Source: CBDBBY01 sp965203795 (GTDB lineage Bacteria > Pseudomonadota > Alphaproteobacteria > Rhodobacterales > Rhodobacteraceae). From it: a DNA stretch of 64,000 nt. This document shows positions 26,873 through 35,964 of the stretch, in pieces. The translations under genes and the position numbers were made by a program. Within the stretch, counting starts at the first letter, position 1. Every line of letters starts with the position of its first letter. The stretch covers positions 2,852,001 through 2,916,000 of the forward strand of contig OZ241915.1 of the NCBI GenBank assembly GCA_965203795.1. Direction: 5' to 3'. The notes under the pieces are model-generated. The model saw nothing but the letters and a program-made list of their open reading frames with translations. It did not search any database and was not told the origin of the DNA.

Positions 26873-27847
26873 ATGAACGCGGTCTCCAAACAGAATCCTT
26901 CACCGGACCTGCTTGGCGCTCTTTACGCTTTGGAGGATGTGAACGGATTCGGGCCGATGAAGTTCCGGGAGATGCATCAAGCCGGCGTTGACCCGCGAGA
27001 CGCGGTGAAGAAGCCGGAGCTCCTGCCGCTGAAGGGCAGAACAGGCGCAAAGATCCAAGCAGGAATAGATGGGCTGACGTCTTCCGACTTGGTGAAATTC
27101 GAGGCGCATGCAGCCGACCAGCTCGAGCGGGCAAGAAAATGCGGCGCACGCATCCTTACCCACTTCGATCCCGACTATCCTTCAAGCGTTTACGACAGCG
27201 ACCATCCAGTGCCCGTGCTGTACGTCAGAGGAAGCCGCCCCGCTCGGTCGCATTCGGCGGCGGTGGCTGTCGTAGGCTCCCGCAATACGCGCGAGCCGTA
27301 TGCGACGGGCGGACGAAAGTTCGCATGTGCCGCCACAAGGCTCGGGTTCACAGTAGTTTCCGGCTTCGCCCGCGGCGCGGACGCCATTGGCCATGCCGCA
27401 ACCCGCGACGGCGGCGGGCAAACAATCTGCGTCATGCCCTGCGGCGTCGACCGCCTCTACCCACCGGAAAACAGGAGCCTTTGGAACCGGTTCCTGCAGT
27501 ACCCGGGCGCCGCATTCGTCAGCGAATTCCGTTTTGGCCAACAGGTGTTGCCTCGAACACTGGCCAAGCGGAACAAACTGATTGCCGCATATTCATCAGG
27601 CGTTTTGGTCGTTCAATCGAGCAGGACGGGCGGCGCGATGCATGCCTATCGTTTTGCCCGGAAACAAGGCAAGCCGATTGCTACTTTCCGTGAAGACGGC
27701 ACCGACGACACGACCGGCAACAAGGAAATATCGGAAGCCAACGCTGAAACATTCAACTTGGCGAAAGGCGACAAACAATTCGAAGCCTGGCTTCGAACGC
27801 TTTCCTTGCCGAATGCAACGGAGCAATCCTTTTTTGCTGTCGGCTAG
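26873..27847 (+). CDS. dprA: DprA/Smf-like DNA-processing protein
   Basis: 324 residues. The Rossmann-like DprA core is recognisable: AVVGSRNTREPYATGGRKFA, VVSGFARGADAIGHAATRDGGG, VMPCGVDRLYPPENRSLW and the closing TGGAMHAYRFARKQGKPI. An N-terminal helical region (residues 1-90) precedes it. There is no C-terminal winged helix. Canonical DprA loads RecA on single-stranded DNA during transformation. Here there are no competence genes nearby and Cys/Phe substitutions occur in core motifs, so it may be an accessory paralog, possibly with a defence role. Confidence 0.8.
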   Translation: MNAVSKQNPSPDLLGALYALEDVNGFGPMKFREMHQAGVDPRDAVKKPELLPLKGRTGAKIQAGIDGLTSSDLVKFEAHAADQLERARKCGARILTHFDPDYPSSVYDSDHPVPVLYVRGSRPARSHSAAVAVVGSRNTREPYATGGRKFACAATRLGFTVVSGFARGADAIGHAATRDGGGQTICVMPCGVDRLYPPENRSLWNRFLQYPGAAFVSEFRFGQQVLPRTLAKRNKLIAAYSSGVLVVQSSRTGGAMHAYRFARKQGKPIATFREDGTDDTTGNKEISEANAETFNLAKGDKQFEAWLRTLSLPNATEQSFFAVG

Positions 27848-28118
27848 CGAACGACACGCGCTCAGCAAAAGGTCGGAACAAAGCCGAAAATGACCGTACC
27901 GTTCCCGAAGAATCGAGTCCGAAACGAGTCGGAAGCAATCACGCGGAGGCAAGCGGAGGCTGGAATTTTCGCTATGTTGCGAGGAAGCAAAAGGGTTTTT
28001 CAATGCAACTATAGTCAATCCGCGATTTCATTTCGATGCATCCGAACGCTAGCTGCTTGGCGCTGCAACCCGTTTTCGGAGACATCCGGGCGGGATCACT
28101 AAGTTGCGCGAGGGCGAT

Positions 28119-29456
28119 ATGGATCTGGCGTTTCATGGAGATATTGTTTGCGCAGGCGGCGTTCATCGAAACGGCTATCTTGGCATTGACGGCGGCAAGG
28201 TCGTTTACGCCGGAATCGAGCGGCCGGACGCGGCGGACATCGCGGACCATTCCGGCAAGCTGATTTTTCCCGGCGCTATCGACGCGCAGGTCCATTCGCG
28301 CAGCCAGAAGGGGCGCGAGGGGTTCGAATTTTCAACAAAGGCCGCCGCCGCCGGCGGAGTCGCCACCATCGTCGATATGCCTTTCGACGAGGGGCTGCTG
28401 GTCTGCAGCGCCGACGCGGTTGCCGAAAAGGCAGGCGACATCGCGCGCGAAGCCCATGTGGACGTGGCGCTTTACGGCACCATCCACCCGGAACAGGGCG
28501 TCGGCAGCATCGCCGAACAGGTTGATGCCGGCGTTTGCGCGTTCAAATTCTCGACCTTCAACACCCATCCCGACCGATTCCCCCGCATCCCGCCGCAACT
28601 GATGAGCGAGGCCTTCGCCGAGATCGCCAAGCACGGTCTGGCGGCAGGCGTGCATAACGAAAACGATGAGATCGTGCGCGCCCGGATGGCGGCGATCAAG
28701 GCCGAAGGGCGCACCGACTATCTGGCCCATGGGCTGACTCACACGCCTTTGTCGGAACTGCTGGCCATGGCCGAGATTTACGAGATCGGCGCCTACACCG
28801 GATGCCCGGCGCATGTGGTGCATTGCTCGCTGGGGCGCGGCATCGACATTTGCGAAAGCTACAAGCGGCAGGGTTTCGCGGCTTCGGTCGAGGTCTGCAT
28901 TCACTACATGTGCTTCGCCGAGGATATCGACGTGAAGGCGCGCGGCGGGCTGGCCAAGATCAATCCTCCGATTCGGCCCGCCGCCGAGCGCGAGAGACTC
29001 TGGGCGCATCTGGCGGCGGGCAATATCGACCTGATTTCAACCGATCACGTCGCGTGGTCCCTGGATCGCAAGAACGACCCGAACATGCTGGCCAACTCCA
29101 GCGGCGGACCAAGCCTTGAGGCGCTGGTGCCCGCGCTGGTCGCCGGGTGCCAGGATCGCGGCATCGACCTGAGCGTCGCGGCGCGGGTGCTGGCCGCCAA
29201 CCCGGCGCGGCATTTCCGGCTGACCTCCAAGGGGGCGCTGAGCGTGGGCGCCGATGCCGATTTTTCGATCATCGACCCTGAACGCGCGCCGTGGAGGGTG
29301 GAGCAATCCCAGACCGTCAGCGATTGGTCGCTTTATGATGGAATGGAGTTGCCGCAGGTCCGCGAGACATGGCTGCGCGGGCGAAAGGTTTGGGACGGCT
29401 CCGCCGTGCTGAACAAGGCAGGCGACGGGCGTTTCGTCAAACCGTTCGAGGCTTGA
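28119..29456 (+). CDS. Cyclic amidohydrolase (allantoinase/dihydroorotase/hydantoinase-type)
   Basis: 445 residues from the ATG at 28119 (a TTG at 28104 would add five). It has the metal-dependent amidohydrolase layout: FPGAIDAQVHSRS (His near strand 1), AYKF-like AFKFSTF (Lys region), GVHNENDEI (His), VHCSLGRG (His) and DLISTDHVAW (Asp), ending in GADADFSIIDP. These enzymes open cyclic amides such as allantoin, dihydroorotate or hydantoins. It is the first gene of a four-gene run with an M20 amidase that would cleave the resulting carbamoyl product. HSR instead of the common HxH at strand 1 suggests a divergent metal site. Confidence 0.85.
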   Translation: MDLAFHGDIVCAGGVHRNGYLGIDGGKVVYAGIERPDAADIADHSGKLIFPGAIDAQVHSRSQKGREGFEFSTKAAAAGGVATIVDMPFDEGLLVCSADAVAEKAGDIAREAHVDVALYGTIHPEQGVGSIAEQVDAGVCAFKFSTFNTHPDRFPRIPPQLMSEAFAEIAKHGLAAGVHNENDEIVRARMAAIKAEGRTDYLAHGLTHTPLSELLAMAEIYEIGAYTGCPAHVVHCSLGRGIDICESYKRQGFAASVEVCIHYMCFAEDIDVKARGGLAKINPPIRPAAERERLWAHLAAGNIDLISTDHVAWSLDRKNDPNMLANSSGGPSLEALVPALVAGCQDRGIDLSVAARVLAANPARHFRLTSKGALSVGADADFSIIDPERAPWRVEQSQTVSDWSLYDGMELPQVRETWLRGRKVWDGSAVLNKAGDGRFVKPFEA

Positions 29457-29459
29457 GGG

Positions 29460-30704
29460 ATGGGGCTGAGGGTCAACCAGGAGCGTCTGCAAGCGAGGCT
29501 CGACCACATGGCGGGCCTGACCGTCCCTGACAAGCCGTGGGAGCGGACAGCGTTTTCGGATCTGTACAAGCAGGGTCGCGCTTGGCTGACAGCCCTGATG
29601 CAGGAAATCGGTCTGGAAACGCGTTTCGACGCGGCGGCGAACCTGACCGGCATCTTGCCGGGCACCGGCAACGGCCTCGGCTCCATCGCGGTTGGCTCGC
29701 ACTCCGATACGGTGCCATCCGGGGGACGTTACGATGGCGTAGCAGGCGTGATAGCGGCGTTGGAGATTGCGCAGGTGCTGCAGGAGGCTGGGCACCAGCT
29801 GCGCCATCCGTTTGAAGCCATCGACTTTCTGGCGGAAGAACCCAACCAGTACGGCATCTCCTGCGTCGGCAGCCGGGCGGTGGCGGGCCAGCTGACGCCC
29901 GAGATCCTGGCCTATGCCGCGCCGGACGGGTCGATCCTGGCCGAAGGCATCTCCGATATGGGCGGCGATCCCGATGCCCTGACAGCGCCGCTGCGCAAAT
30001 CAGGAGACACTGCGGCGTTTCTGGAGATGCATATTGAACAGGCTCGCGTTCTGGAATCGGCGGGCGAGGATATCGGCGCGGTGACCGGCATCGCCGGGAT
30101 CATCCGCATCGCCGCGACCGTCAGCGGCATCGCCGATCATTCCGGCGCGACACCCATGAGCGTGCGCCGGGATGCGCTGGCCGGGGCGGCGGACATGCTG
30201 CTGGCGTTCGAAACGAAGGCCAAGGCCGAGGCCCGCGCGCCGATGGTGGCGACGGTGGGCAAGCTCGATATCAGCCCCAACGCGGCCAATGCAGTCCCGG
30301 GGCGAGTGGCATTCACGCTGGAAATCCGCTCAGGCGACAACGGCGTGCTGACGGAATTCCGCGACTGGGCCTTGGCCGAGGCCGAACGCATCGCCAAGGC
30401 GCGCGATCTGGGACTCAACACACGGGTGATCGGGGAATCCACCCCGTCGCCAATGAATGGCAAGGTGCGGGCGGCGATTCTGAACGCTGCGTGGGACGCA
30501 GGGTTCAAAGCGCGTGAAATGCCCAGCGGGGCAGGCCACGACGCGGCCTATATGGCGCGGGTCGCGCCCGCGGGGATGGCGTTCATCCCTTGTCTTGAGG
30601 GACGAAGCCATTGCCCCGAGGAATTCGCCACAGCGGAACAAGTGGCCAAGGGCGCGCAAGTGCTGCTGGACGCGGTGCTGCGTCTTGATCAGGAGCTGGA
30701 TTGA
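29460..30704 (+). CDS. M20 family Zn-dependent amidase (allantoate amidohydrolase/N-carbamoyl-L-amino acid hydrolase type)
   Basis: 414 residues. Metal ligands by family position: GSHSDTVPSGGRYDG (His, Asp), FLAEEPNQYG (Glu-Glu), EMHIEQARVLE (His), and SGAGHDAAYMA (His). These features match beta-ureidopropionase, allantoate amidohydrolase and carbamoylase enzymes, which release ammonia and CO2 from N-carbamoyl compounds. It starts 3 bases after the cyclic amidase, a pairing that mirrors hydantoinase plus carbamoylase. The substrate is inferred only from context. Confidence 0.9.
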   Translation: MGLRVNQERLQARLDHMAGLTVPDKPWERTAFSDLYKQGRAWLTALMQEIGLETRFDAAANLTGILPGTGNGLGSIAVGSHSDTVPSGGRYDGVAGVIAALEIAQVLQEAGHQLRHPFEAIDFLAEEPNQYGISCVGSRAVAGQLTPEILAYAAPDGSILAEGISDMGGDPDALTAPLRKSGDTAAFLEMHIEQARVLESAGEDIGAVTGIAGIIRIAATVSGIADHSGATPMSVRRDALAGAADMLLAFETKAKAEARAPMVATVGKLDISPNAANAVPGRVAFTLEIRSGDNGVLTEFRDWALAEAERIAKARDLGLNTRVIGESTPSPMNGKVRAAILNAAWDAGFKAREMPSGAGHDAAYMARVAPAGMAFIPCLEGRSHCPEEFATAEQVAKGAQVLLDAVLRLDQELD

Positions 30705-30716
30705 GGAGCGACGGCC

Positions 30717-32414
30717 ATGACCGAGGTGATCGAGCACGTCAAAGCGAAACGCGGGATGGAGTTGCGCTGCAAAGGGTGGAAGCAGGAAACGCTGCTGCGG
30801 ATGCTGGAGAACAATCTGGAGAACGGGCAAGACCCGTCACGCCTGATCGTTTATGGCGGCATCGCCAAGGCGGCGCGGAACTGGGAAAGCTACCACGCGA
30901 TCGTCGAGACGCTGAAAACGCTTGAGAATGACGAAACCTTGGTGGTGCAGGCGGGCATGCCGGTCGCGGTGTTCCCGACGCACCGGATGGCGCCGCGCGT
31001 GGTGATGGGGCTGACCAACGTGATTCAGGCGGATTGGCCCAAATTCTACGACCTGATCGACAAGAACCTGACCACCTTCTCCAGCTATACCGCCGGCCCT
31101 TGGGAATATATCGGCAGCCAGGGCGTGGTCGAAGGCACGTTCGAAACCATCGCCTGCATCGGGGACGAAAAGTGGGGTGGCGACCTCAAGGGCCGCGTCT
31201 TCTTCACCGCCGGCCTTGGCGGCATGGGGCGCAGCCAGCCCAAGGCGATGACCATGCATGGCGGCGTCTCGGTTACGGTCGAAGTGCGCCGAGACGTGGT
31301 GGATGACAAGCTGGCGCAGGGCTGGGCCGATGTGGAGGCCAAGGACTTGGATGAAGCCATCCGCATGGCCGACGAGGCGGTGAAAGCGAAGAAGCCGCTC
31401 GCCATACTGATCCGCGCCAACATGGTCGATATCTGCGAAGAGGCCATCGAGAAGGGTTGGACCCCCGATATCGTCACCGAGATGTGCCCGTTCCACGATC
31501 CGTTCGCGGTGATCCCCTCGGGCCTGACGCCGGACGAGGCGGCAGCGGTCCGGAAGCGCTCGCGCAAGGAATACATGACCCACGCGCGAGACTCGATCTG
31601 CCGCATGGTCCGCGCCATGAACAAGTTGCGGGACATGGGTTGCGAGGTGTTCGAGTTCGGCACCTTCGTCCGCAAAGAGGCCGCGGATGCCGGGATGGGC
31701 CGGGACGAGGCGTTCCAGTACCCCGGTTTCGTCAGCGCCTATTGGCGTCCGAAGCTGTTCGAGCTGGGCCGCGGCCCGTTCCGCTGGACCTGCATCTCAG
31801 GCGAGGCCGGCGACCGTGAACGGCTGGACGAACTGGCCCTGTCAATGTTCCCCGACTGCCCGATCACCCAGCGCTGGATCCCGCTGGCCCGGGAGCATCT
31901 GCCGATCGAGGCACTGCCCGCGCGTGTCTGCTTCATGGGCTTCGGCCAGCGCAAGGCTTTTGCCCTGGCGGTGAACGAGCTGATTGCCAAGGGCAAGATC
32001 AAGGGGCCGGTGGCGTTTTCGCGCGACAATCTGGACAGCGGCGCCATCGCCAACCCGGCGATGGAGACCGAGAACATGAAGGACGGCTCCGACGCGATCG
32101 CCGACTGGCCGTTCATCAACGGGCTTCTGAACGCCTCGGCCGGGGCCGATCTGGTGTCGATCCAGTCGAACGGCACGATGGGGGTCAGCCACCACACCGG
32201 CTGCACCATCATCGCCGACGGGACCGAGGAGTCCGAACTGCGGATCGGGTCGGCCATGACGACGGATGTGGGCATCGGCATCATCCGCTATGCGCAATCG
32301 GGCTACGAGATCGCCAAAGCGGTCTCCGAGGGCAAAGGCCCGCTGACCGACGACGCGATCCGCGTGCCGCTGTGGTGGACGCCGGAGGCAACGTTCGGGC
32401 CCAGCGATGACTGA
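30717..32414 (+). CDS. Urocanate hydratase family protein, divergent
   Basis: 565 residues, aligned by eye across the whole urocanase fold: YGGIAKAARNWESYHAIV, YIGSQGVVEGTFET, the NAD-binding FTAGLGGMGRSQP, SGEAGDRERL, PARVCFMGFGQRKA with the conserved Cys, and ETENMKDGSDAIADWP. Canonical HutU hydrates urocanate with a covalent NAD. Several active-site blocks differ: the usual LHHGGG stretch is IQSNGT, and RDHLDSGS is RDNLDSGA. I infer a modified urocanate or other imidazole acrylate as substrate. No hutH, hutI or hutG is nearby. Its stop overlaps the next start by 8 bases. Confidence 0.87.
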   Translation: MTEVIEHVKAKRGMELRCKGWKQETLLRMLENNLENGQDPSRLIVYGGIAKAARNWESYHAIVETLKTLENDETLVVQAGMPVAVFPTHRMAPRVVMGLTNVIQADWPKFYDLIDKNLTTFSSYTAGPWEYIGSQGVVEGTFETIACIGDEKWGGDLKGRVFFTAGLGGMGRSQPKAMTMHGGVSVTVEVRRDVVDDKLAQGWADVEAKDLDEAIRMADEAVKAKKPLAILIRANMVDICEEAIEKGWTPDIVTEMCPFHDPFAVIPSGLTPDEAAAVRKRSRKEYMTHARDSICRMVRAMNKLRDMGCEVFEFGTFVRKEAADAGMGRDEAFQYPGFVSAYWRPKLFELGRGPFRWTCISGEAGDRERLDELALSMFPDCPITQRWIPLAREHLPIEALPARVCFMGFGQRKAFALAVNELIAKGKIKGPVAFSRDNLDSGAIANPAMETENMKDGSDAIADWPFINGLLNASAGADLVSIQSNGTMGVSHHTGCTIIADGTEESELRIGSAMTTDVGIGIIRYAQSGYEIAKAVSEGKGPLTDDAIRVPLWWTPEATFGPSDD

Positions 32415-33915
32415 GACCGTCGGACTCACCGGCGGGCTGGTGATGGCATCCGCCGACAGCCGCGCCGAGCAGGCGGACATCGTCATCCGGGACGGCAGGA
32501 TCGCGGCCCTCGGCCGCGATCTCGATCTGTCGGCGCACGGGGTGACGCGGACCGAGGATGCGTCGGACAAGCTGATCCTGCCGGGTTTCGTGAACACGCA
32601 CTACCACAGCCACGACCGCTGGGACCGGGGGCGGTTCTCGACAATGCCGCTGGAGGTCTGGATGTCGCTGTACAACCCGCCCACCTACGGGCGCGGCTGG
32701 ACGCCGGACGAAATCTATCTGCGCACTCTGCTGGGCGGGATGGAGTTGATCCGGGGCGGCGCCACGGCGGTGCTGGACGATGTGCATCTGGGAATGCAGA
32801 TCGACGATGCCTCGATCGACGCGGTGTTCCGCGCCTACGGAGACCTTGGCATGCGCGCCGATGTGGGCGTCGCCTACAGCGACATTCCGGGACATCGGAC
32901 GATCCCCTATCTGGACGATCTGCTGCCCGAGAAGTTCAAGGCCAAAGGCCAGATCGGCGCGCGCGGCCGGGATGAGATGCTGGGCGTCTGGACCGCGCTT
33001 GCGCACCGCCATTCGGGGCGGGTGCGATCCGCGGTCTCGGTCTCGGGACCGCAGCGCTGCACGGTGGAATTCCAGCAGCAGGCGCAGGAGCTGGCGCGCG
33101 GGCTGAACCGCCCGGTGCTGACCCATGTTCTGGAAACCCGCATTCAGGCGATGACCGCGCATAAATTCTACGGCCGGTCGATGATCGAGCACATGGAGCG
33201 GATCGGCGTGCTGGATGCGCGGACGGTGGTAATACACGGCGTCTGGCTGACGGGCGGCGATCTGGACATCGTGGCGGGATCCGGCGCCGGCGTTTCGCAC
33301 AATCCGGTGTCCAACACGAAGCTGGGCAGCGGCATCGCGCCGGTGATGTCGATGCTGAAGCGCGGCATCCCGGTGGGTCTGGGCACCGACAACCACAATG
33401 CCAATGACGGCTGCTCCATGTTCGAAGCGGTGAAATTCGGCAACCTGCTGCAGCCGCTGCTGCACGAGGATTACGAGGAGTGGCCCGACGCCCGCGCCAG
33501 CCTGCGCATGGCGTCCGAACATGGCGCGGCGCTGATGGGGCAGGAGGACCGCGTCGGGCGGCTGGAGCCGGGATACGAGGCCGATTTCCTGTGTTTCGAT
33601 CTGGCAGCGGACGGGTTCTTTCCGCTCAACGACCCGGCGGCGCACGCGGTCTACGCCGACAGTCGGGGCGCGCTGCGCGACGTTTGGGTTGAGGGGGCGA
33701 AGGTGCTTGCGGAACAGAACTTCGCAACCGTCGACGAAGCTGCGGTCCGGGCCGAGATCAAGAGCCGCGTCGAGGTGATCCAGAACAAGGTTCTGGGCGG
33801 CGTCCCGGACGGGGCCGAGATGGAGCAATATCTGGCCGCGGCCTATGGCAAATGCATGGATGATCCGTTGATGCGGCCCTATCTGGGCCGGATGAACTGC
33901 TGCTCGCGCCACTGA
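32407..33915 (+). CDS. Amidohydrolase family protein (TRZ/ATZ, cytosine deaminase-like)
   Basis: 502 residues. N-terminal DIVIRDGRIAALGRD, then LPGFVNTHYHSHDR (metal His residues), LTHVLET (His), VIHGVWLT (His) and LGTDNHNANDGCSMFE (Asp), closing LEPGYEADFLCFDL. This is the layout of chlorohydrolases and deaminases acting on N-heterocycles. It overlaps the urocanase-like gene by 8 bases and is the last gene before the accessory block. It could deaminate or hydrolyse the ring of the operon's substrate. The C-terminus (about 50 residues with a CCSRH end) is longer than in typical relatives. Confidence 0.87.
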   Translation: MTETVGLTGGLVMASADSRAEQADIVIRDGRIAALGRDLDLSAHGVTRTEDASDKLILPGFVNTHYHSHDRWDRGRFSTMPLEVWMSLYNPPTYGRGWTPDEIYLRTLLGGMELIRGGATAVLDDVHLGMQIDDASIDAVFRAYGDLGMRADVGVAYSDIPGHRTIPYLDDLLPEKFKAKGQIGARGRDEMLGVWTALAHRHSGRVRSAVSVSGPQRCTVEFQQQAQELARGLNRPVLTHVLETRIQAMTAHKFYGRSMIEHMERIGVLDARTVVIHGVWLTGGDLDIVAGSGAGVSHNPVSNTKLGSGIAPVMSMLKRGIPVGLGTDNHNANDGCSMFEAVKFGNLLQPLLHEDYEEWPDARASLRMASEHGAALMGQEDRVGRLEPGYEADFLCFDLAADGFFPLNDPAAHAVYADSRGALRDVWVEGAKVLAEQNFATVDEAAVRAEIKSRVEVIQNKVLGGVPDGAEMEQYLAAAYGKCMDDPLMRPYLGRMNCCSRH

Positions 33916-33976
33916 GCGGGGTGATGCTCGATCGCATCTTGACGCCGCGCCGGAAGCTCCGCGCCGCTTCGTCAAT

Positions 33977-34016
33977 CGCCAACCAATCGGGCGGGGCCCC
34001 GCCCGATTGGTTGGCG
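33977..34016. repeat. Perfect 40-bp palindrome
   Basis: Two 20-base arms (starting cgccaaccaatcgggcgggg) abut with no spacer. It lies 61 bases after the amidohydrolase stop and just before an IS630 relic. It could be a terminator-like hairpin without a T tract or the joined ends of a deleted insertion element. Confidence 0.85.
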
Positions 34017-34074
34017 GGGCCAGTCCAGCATGTGTCTGAACTTAATCGGTCCGGCCGGTTTCGCGGCTCGCCCC

Positions 34075-34195
34075 GGCCGGAGACTACCTTCACGGAGCCG
34101 CGGGGGCTACTTGCCGATCGCGGCGTTTGCGCGAGCTGGGATACGGTCTGGCGCACTCTTCGGTCCTGGGGATGCAACCCGGGAAGAAGTCCCCG
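34075..34195 (+). pseudogene. IS630-type transposase N-terminal fragment
   Basis: One frame reads FTEPRGLLADRGVCASWDTVWRTLRSWG, which resembles the second helix-turn-helix of IS630 transposases (leaf: L-x-x-ADRGV-x-x-S-x-x-TVWR-x-L-x-x-x-G). No catalytic domain follows, and composition decays to the ATPase gene. The call rests on this short motif only. Confidence 0.5.
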
Positions 34196-34315
34196 GAGTA
34201 GTGCACGATTGCCTTGGTCGAAGCCTGTGGGTGCGTCCCGCGCGGCGGCGCCGGTTTGCGGAGCGGGGATTCACCATGTAGCGTTCATTTCTGCAAACGC
34301 AGCGGATATGGCGTG

Positions 34316-35620
34316 ATGTCCCGTTCTCCCCGGAAGCCCGAGACCGAGCCGGACTTGGACGCACTCAGGAGTTTCTCCGAACTCCCGGATCGCGAAGCAA
34401 CCCCGTACTTCGGCGGGCGCGCGGACGAAATCGGCTTGGTCGAGCGCGCGTTGAACCGGATTCGCGATCGGGTCCGAGAAGATCACTGGCGCCCTTCCGG
34501 GGGAGAAACCATCCTGTTCCAAGGCGCGCCGGGTGCAGGAAAAAGTTCGTTGCTGCACCATCTTGTGCAGCCTTGGCGCGGTGCCGGGCGGGAGGCGCCC
34601 GTGGTGGTCGATACCGAAGCGTCGCACTATGCCGACGAGCGCGCGCTTGCGCTTCATGTGGCTGAGGCCGTCGACCCCGCGTTAGAGGAGCAGTTCCGCC
34701 GCTCCGTGACGACCCATTCCAGCGCCACCAGGTCATTGGGCGCCGGAATCCCTGGAGTCGCGACGGGCAATGCGGCGGCGGAAACCGGAAGCCACGCGGC
34801 TTCCTCCCCGGCAGAGCCATCGCTCGCCAATGTCAGCAAAGCGCTTTCAAAATCAGGACAATCCGTTGCCCTGATCCTGGATGAAGCTCAGGACCTCGAA
34901 GGGTTCGACGCGGACTCGGTGCGGCCGGTCGTTTCCAAACTCCACAAAGGAAGCCATGGCGGTCCGTTTCTGGCCGTGTTCGCCGGCCTCGCGCACTCCG
35001 GCACTGTGCTTCAGGATTGCGGCATTTCCCGCTTTTCCCGCGGCCACAACCGAACGCTGACGGCGCTTTCGTTCGGCGATGCCATCGAAATCGTCCATCT
35101 GATGCTTGCCGACTGCAGGGTCCGGGGCGACCGGGAGACCAAGCGCCAATGGGCGCGCGCGCTCGCGAATGAAAGCTGCGGCTGGCCGCAGCATCTCCAT
35201 GTCGCCATGCAGGCGCTCGCTTCCGAATTGCTCGCCGCTTCCACGCCGGGACAAATCGAAACGGTCGACAGCAGTTTCGGAGTTGCGGTTTTTCAAGCAT
35301 CCGCATTGGCGCGGGATGAGTATTACGAAAGTCGAATCGACGCGCCGCTGATCGCCGCGCGGCATCTGCTTGCGGAAATCCTCCGACGAATGGGCGACGG
35401 GGCTTCTCTCGACGTTTTGCTAAGCCACATTCGCGCGGCTGCTCATCCGGGGGTGGGGTCGAGGAGTCTGCCAAAGGATTACGATGCAGAGAGATTCCTC
35501 AATCACATGATCCGTCGCGGCGTGCTTCAGCACGCATCCGGACAGATGCTCGCATGCCCGATCCCGTCCCTCAGGGACTACATCGAGCGCATGGCCCAGC
35601 GCGTCGCGCCCGGGACATAA
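34316..35620 (+). CDS. AAA-type ATPase, function unknown
   Basis: 434 residues from the ATG at 34316. ORC/ExeA/TniB-like P-loop ATPase: PYFGGRADEIGLVERAL, Walker A FQGAPGAGKSS (about residue 65), Walker B VALILDEAQDLEG (about 180), sensor-like FLAVFAGLAHS, and arginine-rich FSRGHNRTLTALS. The C-terminal 120 residues contain a winged-helix-like RFLNHMIRRGVLQHAS. Proteins of this kind accompany transposons or defence loci, but no partner transposase is preserved. It sits alone on the plus strand between an IS630 relic and an IS-end repeat. Confidence 0.78.
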   Translation: MSRSPRKPETEPDLDALRSFSELPDREATPYFGGRADEIGLVERALNRIRDRVREDHWRPSGGETILFQGAPGAGKSSLLHHLVQPWRGAGREAPVVVDTEASHYADERALALHVAEAVDPALEEQFRRSVTTHSSATRSLGAGIPGVATGNAAAETGSHAASSPAEPSLANVSKALSKSGQSVALILDEAQDLEGFDADSVRPVVSKLHKGSHGGPFLAVFAGLAHSGTVLQDCGISRFSRGHNRTLTALSFGDAIEIVHLMLADCRVRGDRETKRQWARALANESCGWPQHLHVAMQALASELLAASTPGQIETVDSSFGVAVFQASALARDEYYESRIDAPLIAARHLLAEILRRMGDGASLDVLLSHIRAAAHPGVGSRSLPKDYDAERFLNHMIRRGVLQHASGQMLACPIPSLRDYIERMAQRVAPGT

Positions 35621-35632
35621 ACCCATCCGCCA

Positions 35633-35689
35633 TTCAGTGCCGCTCCAAATCAATCCGACAATGAAACCCGCTGTTGCCGGAGGTGTCCA
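35633..35689 (+). repeat. Dispersed IS5-type end repeat
   Basis: 57 bases from ttcagtgccgctcc to ggaggtgtcca, starting 12 bases after the ATPase stop. It aligns almost without gaps with the minus-strand segment 8206-8151 (about 45 of 57 bases identical by eye) and shares its last 25 bases with 54160-54184 and 56014-56038. Confidence 0.7.
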
Positions 35690-35964
35690 ACAAGCGCCCC
35701 GAATTGGGTGCGTCCCAAATTTGGCGTGAAACATCTCCTCCTCCCCTCGGGTGCACTTCGACCGGCCCCCGGCGGCGGAGAACCTTCGGCGCCGCACCCG
35801 CCGAGCATCTTCTGCGACCCTGTCGGAAACCGCCGCGCATCGCCGGAGGCCACCCGGAGCCCGTTTCATGACCGGGCGCGGGCGGTCAAAGGCCGATCAT
35901 GTGTGTTTTGACGAAACAGCCCGAACATGCCAAAAACTCTCGAAGGAAGCGCAGGAGGACGGTT

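Noticed and set aside
32281..33975. 564-residue minus-strand open frame
   Set aside because: Antisense shadow of the TRZ/ATZ amidohydrolase; His/Gln/Arg-rich with no motif.
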